This document shows positions 1 to 7,598 of a DNA stretch of 35,614 nt, in pieces. The stretch is taken from assembly GCA_017307785.1 (NCBI GenBank), contig JAFKGI010000065.1, forward strand, positions 1 through 35,614, given 5' to 3'. Every line of letters begins with the position of its first letter. Position 1 is the first letter of the stretch. Both the position numbers and the translations under genes were made by a program. The notes beneath the pieces are model-generated. The model made no database searches, was not told the origin of the DNA, and saw only the letters and a list, made by a program, of their open reading frames with translations. The stretch is from Vulcanimicrobiota bacterium (lineage in GTDB: Bacteria > Vulcanimicrobiota > Xenobia > Xenobiales > JADMJV01).

Positions 1-133
1 GATTTTTTCAAAAATTTTCTACTTTGAAAAATACCCTCTGACAATAACTACTCAAGACTCTGGTTCCTGTGAGTTTTATGTCATAGGTCACAGAACAAGT
101 AAGCCGCGGCTATAGTCAAATCTTGTTTGAGAA

Positions 134-167
134 GTTAGACAGGCAGCGGTCCCGCTGTCTGTCTAAC
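134..167. other. 15-bp stem, 4-base loop hairpin
   Basis: The left arm GTTAGACAGGCAGCG (134-148) and right arm CGCTGTCTGTCTAAC (153-167) pair over 15 positions around the loop GTCC. The only departure from perfect pairing is one G-T, which is a wobble pair in plus-strand RNA. Neither side has a T-tract, so it is not a textbook intrinsic terminator. It could be an RNA structure at the end of an upstream gene, a factor-assisted terminator, or a copy of a dispersed palindrome. Confidence 0.7.
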
Positions 168-261
168 TCGTATGCGTCCCGGGGCGCTTTTCTGTCCATT
201 TGCTGTCCGATAGGGGATCCTTCAACGGACACTTTGGCGTAGCCGGCGGAGGGGCCGAGGA

Positions 262-285
262 TCCAATGAAAGTTGTCTCATTGGA
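262..285. other. 8-bp inverted repeat
   Basis: TCCAATGA (262-269) and TCATTGGA (278-285) are perfect inverted copies around an 8-base loop. The site lies about 80 bases beyond the stop of the aldo/keto reductase operon, which reads toward it. It could be an operator for something to the left or a 3' RNA structure for that operon. No T-tract supports intrinsic termination. Confidence 0.4.
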
Positions 286-363
286 CTGGTCCGGTGATCT
301 TCTCAATAGGGGTGCCTCTAACGGCCATTCGCGTGCGCCTATCCGGCACTACCTCCGCCCGCC

Positions 364-1356
364 TCAACGGCCCAGCATCGACTGGAACTGCTCGGGCACG
401 CGCGCACCAAAGATGCGGATGCGGGCGGTGGCTTCTTCGATGCGCTGCAGGTCCTCGGGGCTGAGCTCGTGGTCGAGCGCGCCCAGGTTTTCCTCCAGCC
501 TGTCCAGCCGGGTGGTTCCGGGGATGGGCACAAACCAGGGCTTCTGGGCCAGCACCCAGGCCAGAGCCATTTGTGCCGGAGTGGCTCCTTTTTCATCCGC
601 GATCTGCTGCAGCAAGCCGATCAGGGCCTGGTTGGCCTGCATCGCCTCCGGGCTAAAGCGCGGCAGCATCCGGCGCAGGTCGCCTTGGGCCAGCGGGGCG
701 GCGGCATCCATTTTCCCGCTCAAGAATCCCTTGCCGAGAGGGCTGAAAGGCACGAAGCCGATGCCCAGTTCCTCCAGGGTGGGGATGATCTCGCTCTCGT
801 GCTCCCGCATCCACAGCGAGTATTCGCTTTGCAGCGCCGTCACGGGTTGCACGGCGTGGGCTCGGCGAATGGTCTCGGCACCCGCTTCCGACAGGCCAAA
901 ATGCCGGACCTTGCCCTCCGCGATCAGCTCCTTCACGGTGCCGGCCACCTCCTCGATGGGGACCTCCGGATCGACGCGGTGCTGATAGAGCAGGTCTATG
1001 CTCTCGACCTGGAGGCGCCGCAGCGAGGCCTCGGTGACCCGACGAATGTGTTCGGGGCGGCTGTCGAGGCCCGAGGTGGGAGTCGGGCCGTGCTCGCCAT
1101 GCTTGAGACCGAACTTGGTGGCCAGCACCACCTGCCCGCGCACCGGGGCCAGGGCCCGACCCAGCAGCTCCTCATTCACGAAGGGGCCGTAGACCTCGGC
1201 CGTATCAAAAAAGGTTACGCCGCGGTCCACCGCCGCCCTCAGCAGCCGGGTCATCTCGGCCGTGTCCCGGGGCGGACCGTAGAAAAAGCTCATGCCCATG
1301 CAGCCCAGGCCCAGGGCTGAGACTTCGAGTTGCTGTCCAAGTTTACGCTTTTGCAT
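364..1356 (-). CDS. Aldo/keto reductase
   Basis: NADPH-dependent aldo/keto reductase with a (beta/alpha)8 barrel, 330 residues, cytosolic. It should reduce aldehydes or ketones to alcohols; the physiological substrate cannot be read from sequence. The catalytic tetrad is visible: Asp51 and Tyr56 in FFDTAEVYG, Lys81 in LATKFG and His126 in YQHRVD. The overall pattern (LGLGCMGMS near the N terminus, IPIPGTT-like VPIPGTTRLDRLEEN near the C terminus) resembles the AKR13/YakC type. The ATG at 1356 has AAGGAG about 9 bases upstream, and the first 14 bases overlap the end of the AraC-type regulator, so it is the third gene of an operon and probably translationally coupled. The clustering with a regulator and a second reductase suggests an inducible detoxification unit for reactive carbonyls (inference). 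Confidence 0.93.
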   Translation of the reverse strand: MQKRKLGQQLEVSALGLGCMGMSFFYGPPRDTAEMTRLLRAAVDRGVTFFDTAEVYGPFVNEELLGRALAPVRGQVVLATKFGLKHGEHGPTPTSGLDSRPEHIRRVTEASLRRLQVESIDLLYQHRVDPEVPIEEVAGTVKELIAEGKVRHFGLSEAGAETIRRAHAVQPVTALQSEYSLWMREHESEIIPTLEELGIGFVPFSPLGKGFLSGKMDAAAPLAQGDLRRMLPRFSPEAMQANQALIGLLQQIADEKGATPAQMALAWVLAQKPWFVPIPGTTRLDRLEENLGALDHELSPEDLQRIEEATARIRIFGARVPEQFQSMLGR

Positions 1357-2236
1357 CCGAAAGGCTCCTTCGATATTCGGTCGGGGTCAGGCCGGTCTCA
1401 CGCCGGAACAGGTTGGCAAAGTGGCTGGCGCTGGAGTAGCCGACCTCCAGGCCCACCTCCAGAATATTGCGAGTCGGGTCGCCCAGCAGCTCCCGGGCGC
1501 GCTCCATTCGCAGGCGGATGAAATAGCGAGCCGGCGACAACCCGGCCGCACGCTTGAAGACGCGCGAGAAATGAAACTCGCTCATTCCTGCCAGCCCGGC
1601 CAGCTCGGCCAGAGGCACTTCCTCATCGAGGTGACTTCTCAGATAACCATCCACCCGGTGCAGGTCGAAGACCGTCAACCCTCGAGAACGGGTCGAGCGA
1701 CTGCACGGAACCTCCCCGTAGCGGCGCACCAGATGCACGGCCAGAGCGCGAGCGATGCCCTGCACCAGCATCGGGCTGGCCGCTTCCCCGAGGGACAGCT
1801 CTCCGCGGAGCTGGTCTAAAAAGCGGGCCAGTTCCGGGTCCGCCTCTCCCGAGAATTCGCGCAGCCTGCGGACCTGCGCTCCGGGTCCAAGCAGATCGCG
1901 GGTCGCCTCCGCCAGCAAGGGCAGCCCGACGAAGACGGATAGCGCCACCAGCGGGTCGGGACCGTTCCGCTTCCAGCGTGCCTCATAGGGAGCGAAAGAG
2001 GTGGTTAGAAACAGGTCTCCTGACTTGACCTCAAGGCGGCGCCATTCGCCCTCGGGGTCGCGCTCTTCAAAGAGAATCGTGCCCTGCAGGATATAGACGA
2101 TGTGCGGCTCGGGCACGCCCGGCACGTGATTGCGAACCTCGGCCTGCGCACTCCGATAGATCTCCACCAGCAGGTCCCGCCAGGCGGCACCCGAGCCGCA
2201 GGCAACCAGCTCTCGGAACGGCACTCCAGTTTTCAT
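1343..2236 (-). CDS. AraC-family transcriptional regulator with cupin sensor
   Basis: A 297-residue regulator. Residues about 1-120 look like an AraC-type cupin ligand-binding domain (HIVYILQGTILFEE, then KSGDLFLTTSFAPYEARW). Residues about 190-290 are the paired helix-turn-helix domain (LAELAGLAGMSEFHFSRVFK, then ILEVGLEVGYSSASHFANLF and FRRETGLTPTEYRR). It should bind a small effector and activate or repress nearby promoters. The start at 2236 has a strong TAGGAG Shine-Dalgarno that overlaps the stop codon of the upstream reductase (stop at 2244-2246), so the genes are cotranscribed. A direct repeat suited to this family lies upstream of the operon at 3290-3327, which implies autoregulation. 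The effector is unknown; an aldehyde is a reasonable guess from the flanking reductases. Confidence 0.92.
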   Translation of the reverse strand: MKTGVPFRELVACGSGAAWRDLLVEIYRSAQAEVRNHVPGVPEPHIVYILQGTILFEERDPEGEWRRLEVKSGDLFLTTSFAPYEARWKRNGPDPLVALSVFVGLPLLAEATRDLLGPGAQVRRLREFSGEADPELARFLDQLRGELSLGEAASPMLVQGIARALAVHLVRRYGEVPCSRSTRSRGLTVFDLHRVDGYLRSHLDEEVPLAELAGLAGMSEFHFSRVFKRAAGLSPARYFIRLRMERARELLGDPTRNILEVGLEVGYSSASHFANLFRRETGLTPTEYRRSLSDAKA

Positions 2237-2243
2237 CAGTCTC

Positions 2244-3269
2244 CTAACGGGCGTTCTGAGGAGCCCTGCCCAGGCCCATCAGGCGCTCGATCATCCAGGC
2301 CGGGTATTCGGGCGGGAGGGCGCTTACCTTGTCGAGTTCGGCCACTTCCGCGGGATCGAGCTCCACCCGGCTGGCCGTCAGATTGTCTTGGAGCTGCTCC
2401 TCATTGCGCGCCCCCACGAGAATCGACGAGACGACGGACCTGGTGAGCAGCCAGGCCAGAGCCACGCTGGCCACGCTGACGCCCTGGGCATGACCGATCT
2501 TACGCATCACCTCGATGCACTCAGAAGCGCGCTCCTGATTCACGGGCGGGAAATCGAAGGTAGCTCGCCGAGAGCCGTCCGGGCCTTTGCCGTCGCGATC
2601 GTACTTGCCGGTGAGCAGACCCCCGGCCAGCGGACTCCAGACCATCAGACCCATGCCCTGGTCCTGCAGCAGAGGCACCAGCTCGCGTTCCAGGTCGCGC
2701 CCGGCCACCGAGTAGTAGGCCTGCAGGGACTTGAACCCATTCCAGCCGTGACGCTCGGCGATCCCGTTGGCCTTGGCCAGCTGCCAGGCGGCCAGATTGG
2801 AGCAGCCGATAAAGCGAACTTTGCCGGCCCGCACGAGGTCGTCGAGGGCGCCCAGGGTCTCCTCGAAGGGGGTGACATGGTCGAAACCGTGGATCTGATA
2901 AAGGTCGATCCAATCCGTGCCCAGGCGTTTGAGGCTGCCGTCAATCGAGTTCATGATGTGCACCCGCGAAAGGCCCTGCTGGTTGGGACCGCTGCCCATC
3001 GCGCCGCGCACCTTGGTGGCCAGCACCACCTCCCCTCGGCGGCTGCCCAGGGCTTTGCCGAGAACCTTCTCGGACTCGCCTTGGGAATAGACGTCGGCGG
3101 TGTCGAAAAAGTTGATGCCGCTCTCTAAGGCCACCGAAACCAGCCGGTCGGCTTCGGCCTGGCCCGTCTGACCGATGGGTTCGTAAAAGCCCTTGCCTCC
3201 GAAGGTCATGGCACCGAAACACAGCTCCGAGACGTAGAGCCCGGTGCGACCAAATAGTCTGTAACGCAT
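2244..3269 (-). CDS. Aldo/keto reductase (second, different subgroup)
   Basis: A 341-residue NADPH-dependent oxidoreductase with the aldo/keto reductase barrel. It opens with YRLFGRTGLYVSELCFGAMTFG, typical of the YajO/MocA-like subgroup, and has the tetrad Asp56 and Tyr61 (FFDTADVYS), Lys86 (LATKV) and His127 (LYQIHGFD). The C-terminal SILVGARNEEQLQDNL is the usual phosphate-binding stretch for the cofactor. It is the first gene of the minus-strand trio. The ATG at 3269 lacks a clear Shine-Dalgarno, and the probable promoter region with two AraC-type half-sites begins only 20 bases upstream, so its leader must be short. It is clearly not a recent duplicate of the reductase at 364-1356, since the two differ throughout outside the motifs. 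Confidence 0.93.
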   Translation of the reverse strand: MRYRLFGRTGLYVSELCFGAMTFGGKGFYEPIGQTGQAEADRLVSVALESGINFFDTADVYSQGESEKVLGKALGSRRGEVVLATKVRGAMGSGPNQQGLSRVHIMNSIDGSLKRLGTDWIDLYQIHGFDHVTPFEETLGALDDLVRAGKVRFIGCSNLAAWQLAKANGIAERHGWNGFKSLQAYYSVAGRDLERELVPLLQDQGMGLMVWSPLAGGLLTGKYDRDGKGPDGSRRATFDFPPVNQERASECIEVMRKIGHAQGVSVASVALAWLLTRSVVSSILVGARNEEQLQDNLTASRVELDPAEVAELDKVSALPPEYPAWMIERLMGLGRAPQNAR

Positions 3270-3289
3270 GAGTGCAGCTTAATCCCGAG

Positions 3290-3327
3290 TTCTTACGGCT
3301 GTCGCTCGCATTCTTGCGGGCTGTCGC
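3290..3327. promoter_or_regulatory. Tandem direct repeat, candidate AraC-family operator
   Basis: TTCTTACGGCTGTCGC (3290-3305) is repeated as TTCTTGCGGGCTGTCGC (3311-3327). The copies differ by one substitution and one inserted G, and start 21 bases apart, two helical turns, so both lie on the same DNA face. AraC-family monomers, with two HTH motifs each, typically bind such head-to-tail sites. The site lies 20 bases upstream of the first gene of the AKR-AraC-AKR operon and between that operon and the divergent carboxylesterase, so it may control both. That the operon's own regulator binds it is inference. Confidence 0.65.
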
Positions 3328-3376
3328 GATCTTGCTCCTCAAGGGGCATCGGACCCCCGCGCACGAAAGCCCGGCC

Positions 3377-4522
3377 ATGGTTCATCTCGGCCAGCTGAAA
3401 GGTGCCACTCAGGACGGGGTCACGGTCTTCCGGGGCGTTCCCTACGCCGCCCCTCCCGTTCGCTTCCAGCCTCCACAACCGGCCATCCCCTGGCAGGGAG
3501 TGCGCGACGCCACCCGCAACGGTCCCATCGCCCCCCAACCGCAACTGCGCGGGCTCTTGAGCCCGATCACCGCCCCTCAGGACGAAGACTGCCTGACCCT
3601 GAACGTCTGGACCCCCGCCGGAGCCGACAAGGCGCCGGTGCTGGTCTGGATCCACGGCGGCGGCTTTCTCAGCGGCGCCGGCTCGCTGCCCTGGTATGAC
3701 GGTGGCCCGCTGGCAAAAAACCACGGCCTGGTGGTGGTCGCCCTCAACTATCGTCTGGGCGTGCTCGGCTTTCTGCCCATCCCCGGCCAGGTGCCGGGCA
3801 ACCTCGGCCTGCTCGACCAGATCGAGGCGCTGCGCTGGGTGCGCCGCCACATCGCTGACTTCGGCGGCGACCCGGAGCGGGTCACGGTCGCCGGGCAATC
3901 CGGCGGCGCCCACAACATCGCCTCCATGTTGGCCATCCCGGAGACGGCGGGTCTTTTCCAGCGAGCTATCCTGCAGAGCCCACCCCTCGGCATCGGGCTG
4001 ATGGACCGGCAAGAGGCCCCGCGCCTCGCCCTGCGAGACCTCGAGCTGAGCGAGTTGATGGCGGCTCAGCGCAAAATCATGAGCGCTACCTCCAGGCCCG
4101 ATTTGCTCCCGCCTTTTCGGCCGGACGACGGGCCGCCCCACAATTTTCCCGGCTCCGAACTGGTGGAGCGAGCCGCCACCGGGGCCCGCGTTCGGGGCAT
4201 ACAGGTGCTCATCGGTTGGACCCGTGAGGAGACGTCCCTCAAAGCCACAACCGAAACTCTCTTCGCCGCTCCCTGCCGCACTTTCGCCTCGATCGGGGGC
4301 GCCTCACTCTACCGCTTCGACTGGGGGGCTTCCCACGGAGCCTGCCATTGCCTGGACATTCCCTTTGCCCTCGGCACCTGGCCAGCCTGGATGCGAGAGC
4401 CGATCCTGGCGGGCGCCGATGCGCTCGAAGTGGAGCTGCTCTCCGCAGAAATGATGCGCTACTGGGCTGCCTTCGCAGCCACCGGCGAGGCTTTGCCGTT
4501 CCGGGTCTTCGACCGACCCTGA
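3377..4522 (+). CDS. Type-B carboxylesterase/lipase family, short form
   Basis: Serine esterase of the carboxylesterase family, probably hydrolysing small ester substrates. Visible signatures are the oxyanion-hole VWIHGGGF, the nucleophile elbow AGQSGGA (Ser at 3899-3901, residue 175 from the 3377 start), a Glu candidate in GWTREETS, and the catalytic His in GACHCLDIPFALG. The protein has about 381 residues against roughly 450-550 for the family; the missing part is mostly between the acidic residue and the histidine, so it is a compact version rather than a broken one. An upstream GTG at 3272 would lengthen it by 35 residues. That start would sit 2 bases from the divergent gene's start and put the direct repeat inside the coding region, so I prefer the ATG at 3377. 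No confident signal peptide from that start. Confidence 0.88.
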   Translation: MVHLGQLKGATQDGVTVFRGVPYAAPPVRFQPPQPAIPWQGVRDATRNGPIAPQPQLRGLLSPITAPQDEDCLTLNVWTPAGADKAPVLVWIHGGGFLSGAGSLPWYDGGPLAKNHGLVVVALNYRLGVLGFLPIPGQVPGNLGLLDQIEALRWVRRHIADFGGDPERVTVAGQSGGAHNIASMLAIPETAGLFQRAILQSPPLGIGLMDRQEAPRLALRDLELSELMAAQRKIMSATSRPDLLPPFRPDDGPPHNFPGSELVERAATGARVRGIQVLIGWTREETSLKATTETLFAAPCRTFASIGGASLYRFDWGASHGACHCLDIPFALGTWPAWMREPILAGADALEVELLSAEMMRYWAAFAATGEALPFRVFDRP

Positions 4523-4527
4523 CGGCC

Positions 4528-4881
4528 TCAGACGCCTCTGGCCAACTCCCGGGCCAGTTCCTGAGGGGAGCATGGCTTTTCCAGGTAGGCGGCCGCACCC
4601 GCCTGCAGACAATCTTTGGCCACTCCCGGACCGGCGGCCGACAAAACGATCACCGGAGTCAAGCGGTTGCCCTCATGCTTGCGAATTTGCTCCATCGTTT
4701 CCAGCCCGTTGAGCATCGGCATCAGCAAGTCCATGACCACCGCGTCCACTCGCTCGGTTTCCAGGCAGTGCAGTGCATCCAGCCCGTTGCGGCTTTGCAC
4801 CACCTCGTGTCCCAGCCCGTCCAGCATACGAGCCACCACCTTGCGATCGATCGTATTGTCATCCACCAGAAGAACGCGCAT
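4528..4881 (-). CDS. Single-domain response regulator (CheY-like)
   Basis: A receiver domain alone, 117 residues, with no output domain. The acidic pocket is Asp7-Asp8 (LLVDDN), the phospho-acceptor Asp51 (VVMDLLMP), the switch Ser81 (VLSA) and Lys102 (EKP), all in the expected order. It would relay phosphate or signal through protein-protein contact. The open frame extends upstream to 4980, but the domain begins exactly at the ATG at 4881, which is preceded by a GGGGGG run about 6 bases away, so I use that start. The extra 33 residues upstream have no family similarity. No histidine kinase is nearby. The gene converges on the carboxylesterase with only 5 bases between the stops. Confidence 0.9.
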   Translation of the reverse strand: MRVLLVDDNTIDRKVVARMLDGLGHEVVQSRNGLDALHCLETERVDAVVMDLLMPMLNGLETMEQIRKHEGNRLTPVIVLSAAGPGVAKDCLQAGAAAYLEKPCSPQELARELARGV

Positions 4882-4963
4882 CTTAAGCCCCCCAAGATTT
4901 CGTCGATATCTCTGAAGATCGTCGGCATTCTCGGCCGACTCAATAGGAGGGTCTTCCCTCAGC

Positions 4964-5770
4964 TTGAAGCGTCGGACCATGCGCGCACTGAAAAGCTCTC
5001 TCTTCTCCCTGGCCCTGCTCTCCTCGGCCCCGGCCGACCCCGGTCAGCTTCTCACCTTCCCGGTCGGTCCCGGCCGTCCGCCCAGCGTCAGCGGCAGCAT
5101 CGATTACCGGCTCCAGTACGACAAAGAGAAGTTCTTCGTCTACCGACCCAGCACTTACACCAACAGCGAAACCTGGGGACTGATTGTCTACATCAGTCCG
5201 GGCGACAATTGCCAGGGAGTTCCCGCCGGTTGGGACGGGGTTCTCAAAGCCAACAAGCTGCTCTTCATCGCCCCTCAGGGTGCCGGCAACGGCTGCGAAA
5301 TGCGCCGCCGCCTGGGTCTTGGGGTCATGGCCGCCCTGGAAATGACTCAGACGCACAAGATTGACCCCGAGCGCATCTACGCCGCCGGCCTCTCGGGTGG
5401 AGCCCGCACCGCCGGCCAGCTCGGCTTCCACCAAAGTGACCTCTTCCGCGGCACCATTCAGAACTGCGGCGCCGATTTCTACAAGCCCGTTCCGGTGGTC
5501 AAAGCCAACAACTTTACCGACAGCAACGGCAACCGCAACTACGGAGTCTTCAAGGCGGGGACTCGGGAAATCGACATCGCCCGGCGCAACGGCAAATTCG
5601 TCTTCATCACCGGCCCGGGAGACTTCCGCTACGGCAATATCAACGACATCTACGAAGGCGGCTATAAACCGGACGGATTCACCTGCAAGCTGATCGACGT
5701 TCCCGGCATGGGCCACGAAGATTGCAAGCCCTCGGCTCTCCAGCAGGCCCTGGACTTCCTTAAAACTTAG
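4964..5770 (+). CDS. Secreted alpha/beta hydrolase (esterase/depolymerase-like)
   Basis: A 268-residue exported serine hydrolase that resembles the polyhydroxybutyrate depolymerase/feruloyl esterase group in its general plan. The basic N terminus and hydrophobic stretch (LFSLALLSSAPA) look like a Sec signal peptide ending around residue 24. The nucleophile is Ser144 in AAGLSGGAR, Asp220 in TGPGDFRY is the likely acid, and His251 in PGMGHEDC completes the triad. The substrate is unknown. The TTG at 4964 has AGGAGGG 12 bases upstream; an ATG at 4979 gives an equally good signal peptide but no Shine-Dalgarno. Its 3' end overlaps the convergent acidic-protein gene by 11 bases. Confidence 0.82.
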   Translation: MKRRTMRALKSSLFSLALLSSAPADPGQLLTFPVGPGRPPSVSGSIDYRLQYDKEKFFVYRPSTYTNSETWGLIVYISPGDNCQGVPAGWDGVLKANKLLFIAPQGAGNGCEMRRRLGLGVMAALEMTQTHKIDPERIYAAGLSGGARTAGQLGFHQSDLFRGTIQNCGADFYKPVPVVKANNFTDSNGNRNYGVFKAGTREIDIARRNGKFVFITGPGDFRYGNINDIYEGGYKPDGFTCKLIDVPGMGHEDCKPSALQQALDFLKT

Positions 5771-6191
5771 GCGCCCAGTAAGGTTTCTCGACCGGTGCCG
5801 GCCGAGAGCGGAACACGTCGCTCAACTTGATCAGCAGGTGCAGGGCCGATTCCTCGTCTTCGCCATCGATGGCGTTGCGCAGTCGCCGCAGGGGCCGCGC
5901 CAGAAACGGCTTGAGTTTGGGGCCATAGTTCTGCTCGACCGCAGCCCGCACGTGACTCAGGGCCTCCAGCAGTGCTTCGGTATCCAGCTCGTCACTCAGC
6001 CAGAACAACGCCTGCTGCACGAACTGGTCGTAGTAGTCGAGACCGCTGGGATGCTTCTCCAGCCAGTCGCAGAGCACGTCCAGGTCTTCGTCACCGGGGA
6101 CATCCCCTTCCTGAACCGGTAGCTCCTCGCAATCCTCGTCGCCCAGCCCGTCGTAAGCAGGCCACTCGTGGGCCTCGTCTTCGAAGGTCAC
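5760..6191 (-). CDS. Small, very acidic hypothetical protein
   Basis: 143 residues, no family recognised. The first 60 residues are dominated by Asp and Glu (for example GLGDEDCEELP and GDEDLDVLCDWLEKHP), and the rest is predicted helical and includes many Leu and Ala. There is no signal peptide or membrane segment. The GTG start at 6191 overlaps the stop of the upstream basic NlpC/P60-like gene in the 4-base arrangement GTGA, so the two are made together. Opposite charge, small size and overlap suggest that it binds or neutralises the upstream product (inference only). Confidence 0.72.
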   Translation of the reverse strand: MTFEDEAHEWPAYDGLGDEDCEELPVQEGDVPGDEDLDVLCDWLEKHPSGLDYYDQFVQQALFWLSDELDTEALLEALSHVRAAVEQNYGPKLKPFLARPLRRLRNAIDGEDEESALHLLIKLSDVFRSRPAPVEKPYWAPKF

Positions 6192-6754
6192 GGGCGGTTG
6201 GGCAAAAACACCCGGAAAGAACTGCCGTAATTGGTGATCTGGTTGCGCAGCACGTCGCTGGCCTCGCGACCGTTGCCCAGAGCGATGGCAACGTGACCGT
6301 TCTTGTGCTTGCCGTGGGGGGCCCAGACGACGGTGGCACCGGCCGGGAGACGGGTCAGCTGATCGCGCGAAACGCGAGTCTCGCGAAAGTTGCCGTTGCG
6401 GGCCAGCTGGCCCGCGGCCGTGTAGGCCGGCACGCCGCTCAGGTTCACACCCTGGCGGGCCATGGCGTATTTCACGCCGCGGTAGCAGTTGCGACCCTTG
6501 CCGGCGATGCCGCTGGCGGCGATGCGCTGGGCGTCCCGCGCCAATTGAGCGCCGGAGACGGGACCGGAATGCTTGACCTTGCCGACGGCGCCCGTGCGAC
6601 GAGCTTTGCCGGAACGCTGATTGCGGGCATTGCGCGAGAGACGCACTCCGTCGTGATGACGACGTTTGCCGGTCCGGCCGGTGCGGGCGCGACGCTGGCT
6701 GCGGTTCGTGTGACGAACGGGGGTGTGACCGGGACGATGTGCTACTGCGTTCAT
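6188..6754 (-). CDS. NlpC/P60 or CHAP-like cysteine peptidase with basic N terminus
   Basis: 188 residues. The first 60 are extremely rich in Arg, His and Lys with no signal peptide. From about residue 80 the protein resembles a papain-like peptidoglycan amidase/endopeptidase: Cys90 in GRNCYRGVKYAM heads a helix, and His154 lies in NGHVAIALGNG, the expected beta-strand, with Glu164 next to it in GREASD. The linker LPAGATVVWAPHGKHK is the usual stretch before the histidine strand. It probably cleaves cell-wall peptides or related amide bonds. The gene is followed by the acidic small protein with a 4-base overlap. The upstream region to 6937 is AT-rich and is shared with the divergent response regulator. 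The domain assignment is by motif only. Confidence 0.72.
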   Translation of the reverse strand: MNAVAHRPGHTPVRHTNRSQRRARTGRTGKRRHHDGVRLSRNARNQRSGKARRTGAVGKVKHSGPVSGAQLARDAQRIAASGIAGKGRNCYRGVKYAMARQGVNLSGVPAYTAAGQLARNGNFRETRVSRDQLTRLPAGATVVWAPHGKHKNGHVAIALGNGREASDVLRNQITNYGSSFRVFLPNRP

Positions 6755-6865
6755 ACTTCTATTCAGCCACCCCCCGCCACGGCTGGCATCGGGCCGATTG
6801 TTACAAACTCCGACACTCTGTTAAAAAACTCGGGAATTGTGTAAACATCGTGGTCTAAATGTACT

Positions 6866-6883
6866 GTAGTATAGCAATACTAC
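6866..6883. promoter_or_regulatory. Dyad symmetry upstream of the LuxR-type regulator
   Basis: GTAGTAT (6866-6872) and ATACTAC (6877-6883) form a perfect 7-bp inverted repeat around AGCA. It is centred about 63 bases before the start of the response regulator at 6938, in an AT-rich stretch that probably contains its promoter. NarL/LuxR-type dimers bind such dyads, so autoregulation is possible. The element also lies upstream of the divergent NlpC/P60-like gene. Confidence 0.45.
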
Positions 6884-6937
6884 TTCTGAGTGACTCCGCG
6901 CCACCAGGAAATCGCCTGAAATCGTCCACAATAAAGT

Positions 6938-7597
6938 GTGGGAAATGAAGAGAATTTAATTCGCATCGCCATTGCCGACGACCACCCCATGGTGCGAGTC
7001 GGCGTTCGCCAGACGCTGGAGCGCGATGAGCAGTTCCAGGTGGTGGCGGAAGTCAGCGATGGCAAGGCGCTGCTCAAAGCCGTCGCGGAAGTGCGTCCCG
7101 ATGTGCTGCTGCTGGATTTGGAAATGCCCCACGGTCCCGCCGAGCACTTGATCTCTCGGGTGCATACCAGCTCGCCGTCCACCCGTGTCCTCATTCTCTC
7201 CAGCCACACCGAACCGCGCTACCTGCAGCCGTTGGTCGATTTGAACATCTCCGGTTTTCTCATCAAGGAAGAATCGCCGGAGCGCCTGCTCCAGGCCGTG
7301 CGCGTCGTCCACAACGGCGAGACCTGGTTCAGTCACGCCGTTTCCCAGGCCTTTTCGGGTATGGTCAAAGCCGACCGCGCCAACCTCATGAGCAAACTGA
7401 CGCAGCGCGAGCAGCAAATTTTCGACCTCATGCAAAAAGCTCTCGACAACGCCAGCATTGCCGAAGAACTCCACCTCAGCAAACAAACTGTACGCCGTTA
7501 CGCGACCGTGATTTACGAGAAACTCGGCGTCAAGAACCGCATTCAGGCCATCGTCGAGGCCGACGACGCCCAACGCGATCCGGTCTGGCTCAATTAG
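6938..7597 (+). CDS. NarL/LuxR-type response regulator
   Basis: 219 residues. The N-terminal receiver domain has Asp14-Asp15 (AIADDHPMVR), phospho-acceptor Asp60 (LLLDLEMP), Ser88 (LILSSH) and Lys110 (FLIKEE). A C-terminal LuxR-type HTH covers about 153-205 (LTQREQQIFDLM, ASIAEELHLSKQTVRRY, IYEKLGVKNR). Phosphorylation should promote dimerisation and DNA binding. One oddity is QTVRRYATVIYEKL where the family normally has TVKxHxxxIxxKL. The start is GTG at 6938 with only a weak upstream purine run. No histidine kinase lies in the window, so it is an orphan. The stop is 1 base from the end of the convergent glycosyltransferase gene. Proximity to the biosynthetic locus makes it a candidate controller, which is unproven. 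Confidence 0.92.
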   Translation: MGNEENLIRIAIADDHPMVRVGVRQTLERDEQFQVVAEVSDGKALLKAVAEVRPDVLLLDLEMPHGPAEHLISRVHTSSPSTRVLILSSHTEPRYLQPLVDLNISGFLIKEESPERLLQAVRVVHNGETWFSHAVSQAFSGMVKADRANLMSKLTQREQQIFDLMQKALDNASIAEELHLSKQTVRRYATVIYEKLGVKNRIQAIVEADDAQRDPVWLN

Positions 7598-7598
7598 C

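Larger units (their letters stand above)
1..363. other. Gene-free, AT-rich left edge
   Basis: I see no convincing gene here. The first 130 bases are much richer in A and T than the rest of the window. They are followed by a strong hairpin (134-167) and a smaller inverted repeat (262-285). The 261-codon open frame that begins at 200 lies antisense to the aldo/keto reductase and looks like a shadow. The base composition would suit an intergenic promoter region or the edge of an acquired segment, but no integrase, attachment site or tRNA end is visible inside the window. Confidence 0.5.

Noticed and set aside
1..363. A tRNA gene or attachment site at the AT-rich left edge
   Set aside because: I could not form a cloverleaf or find a T-loop consensus, and there is no integrase or flanking direct repeat in the window.
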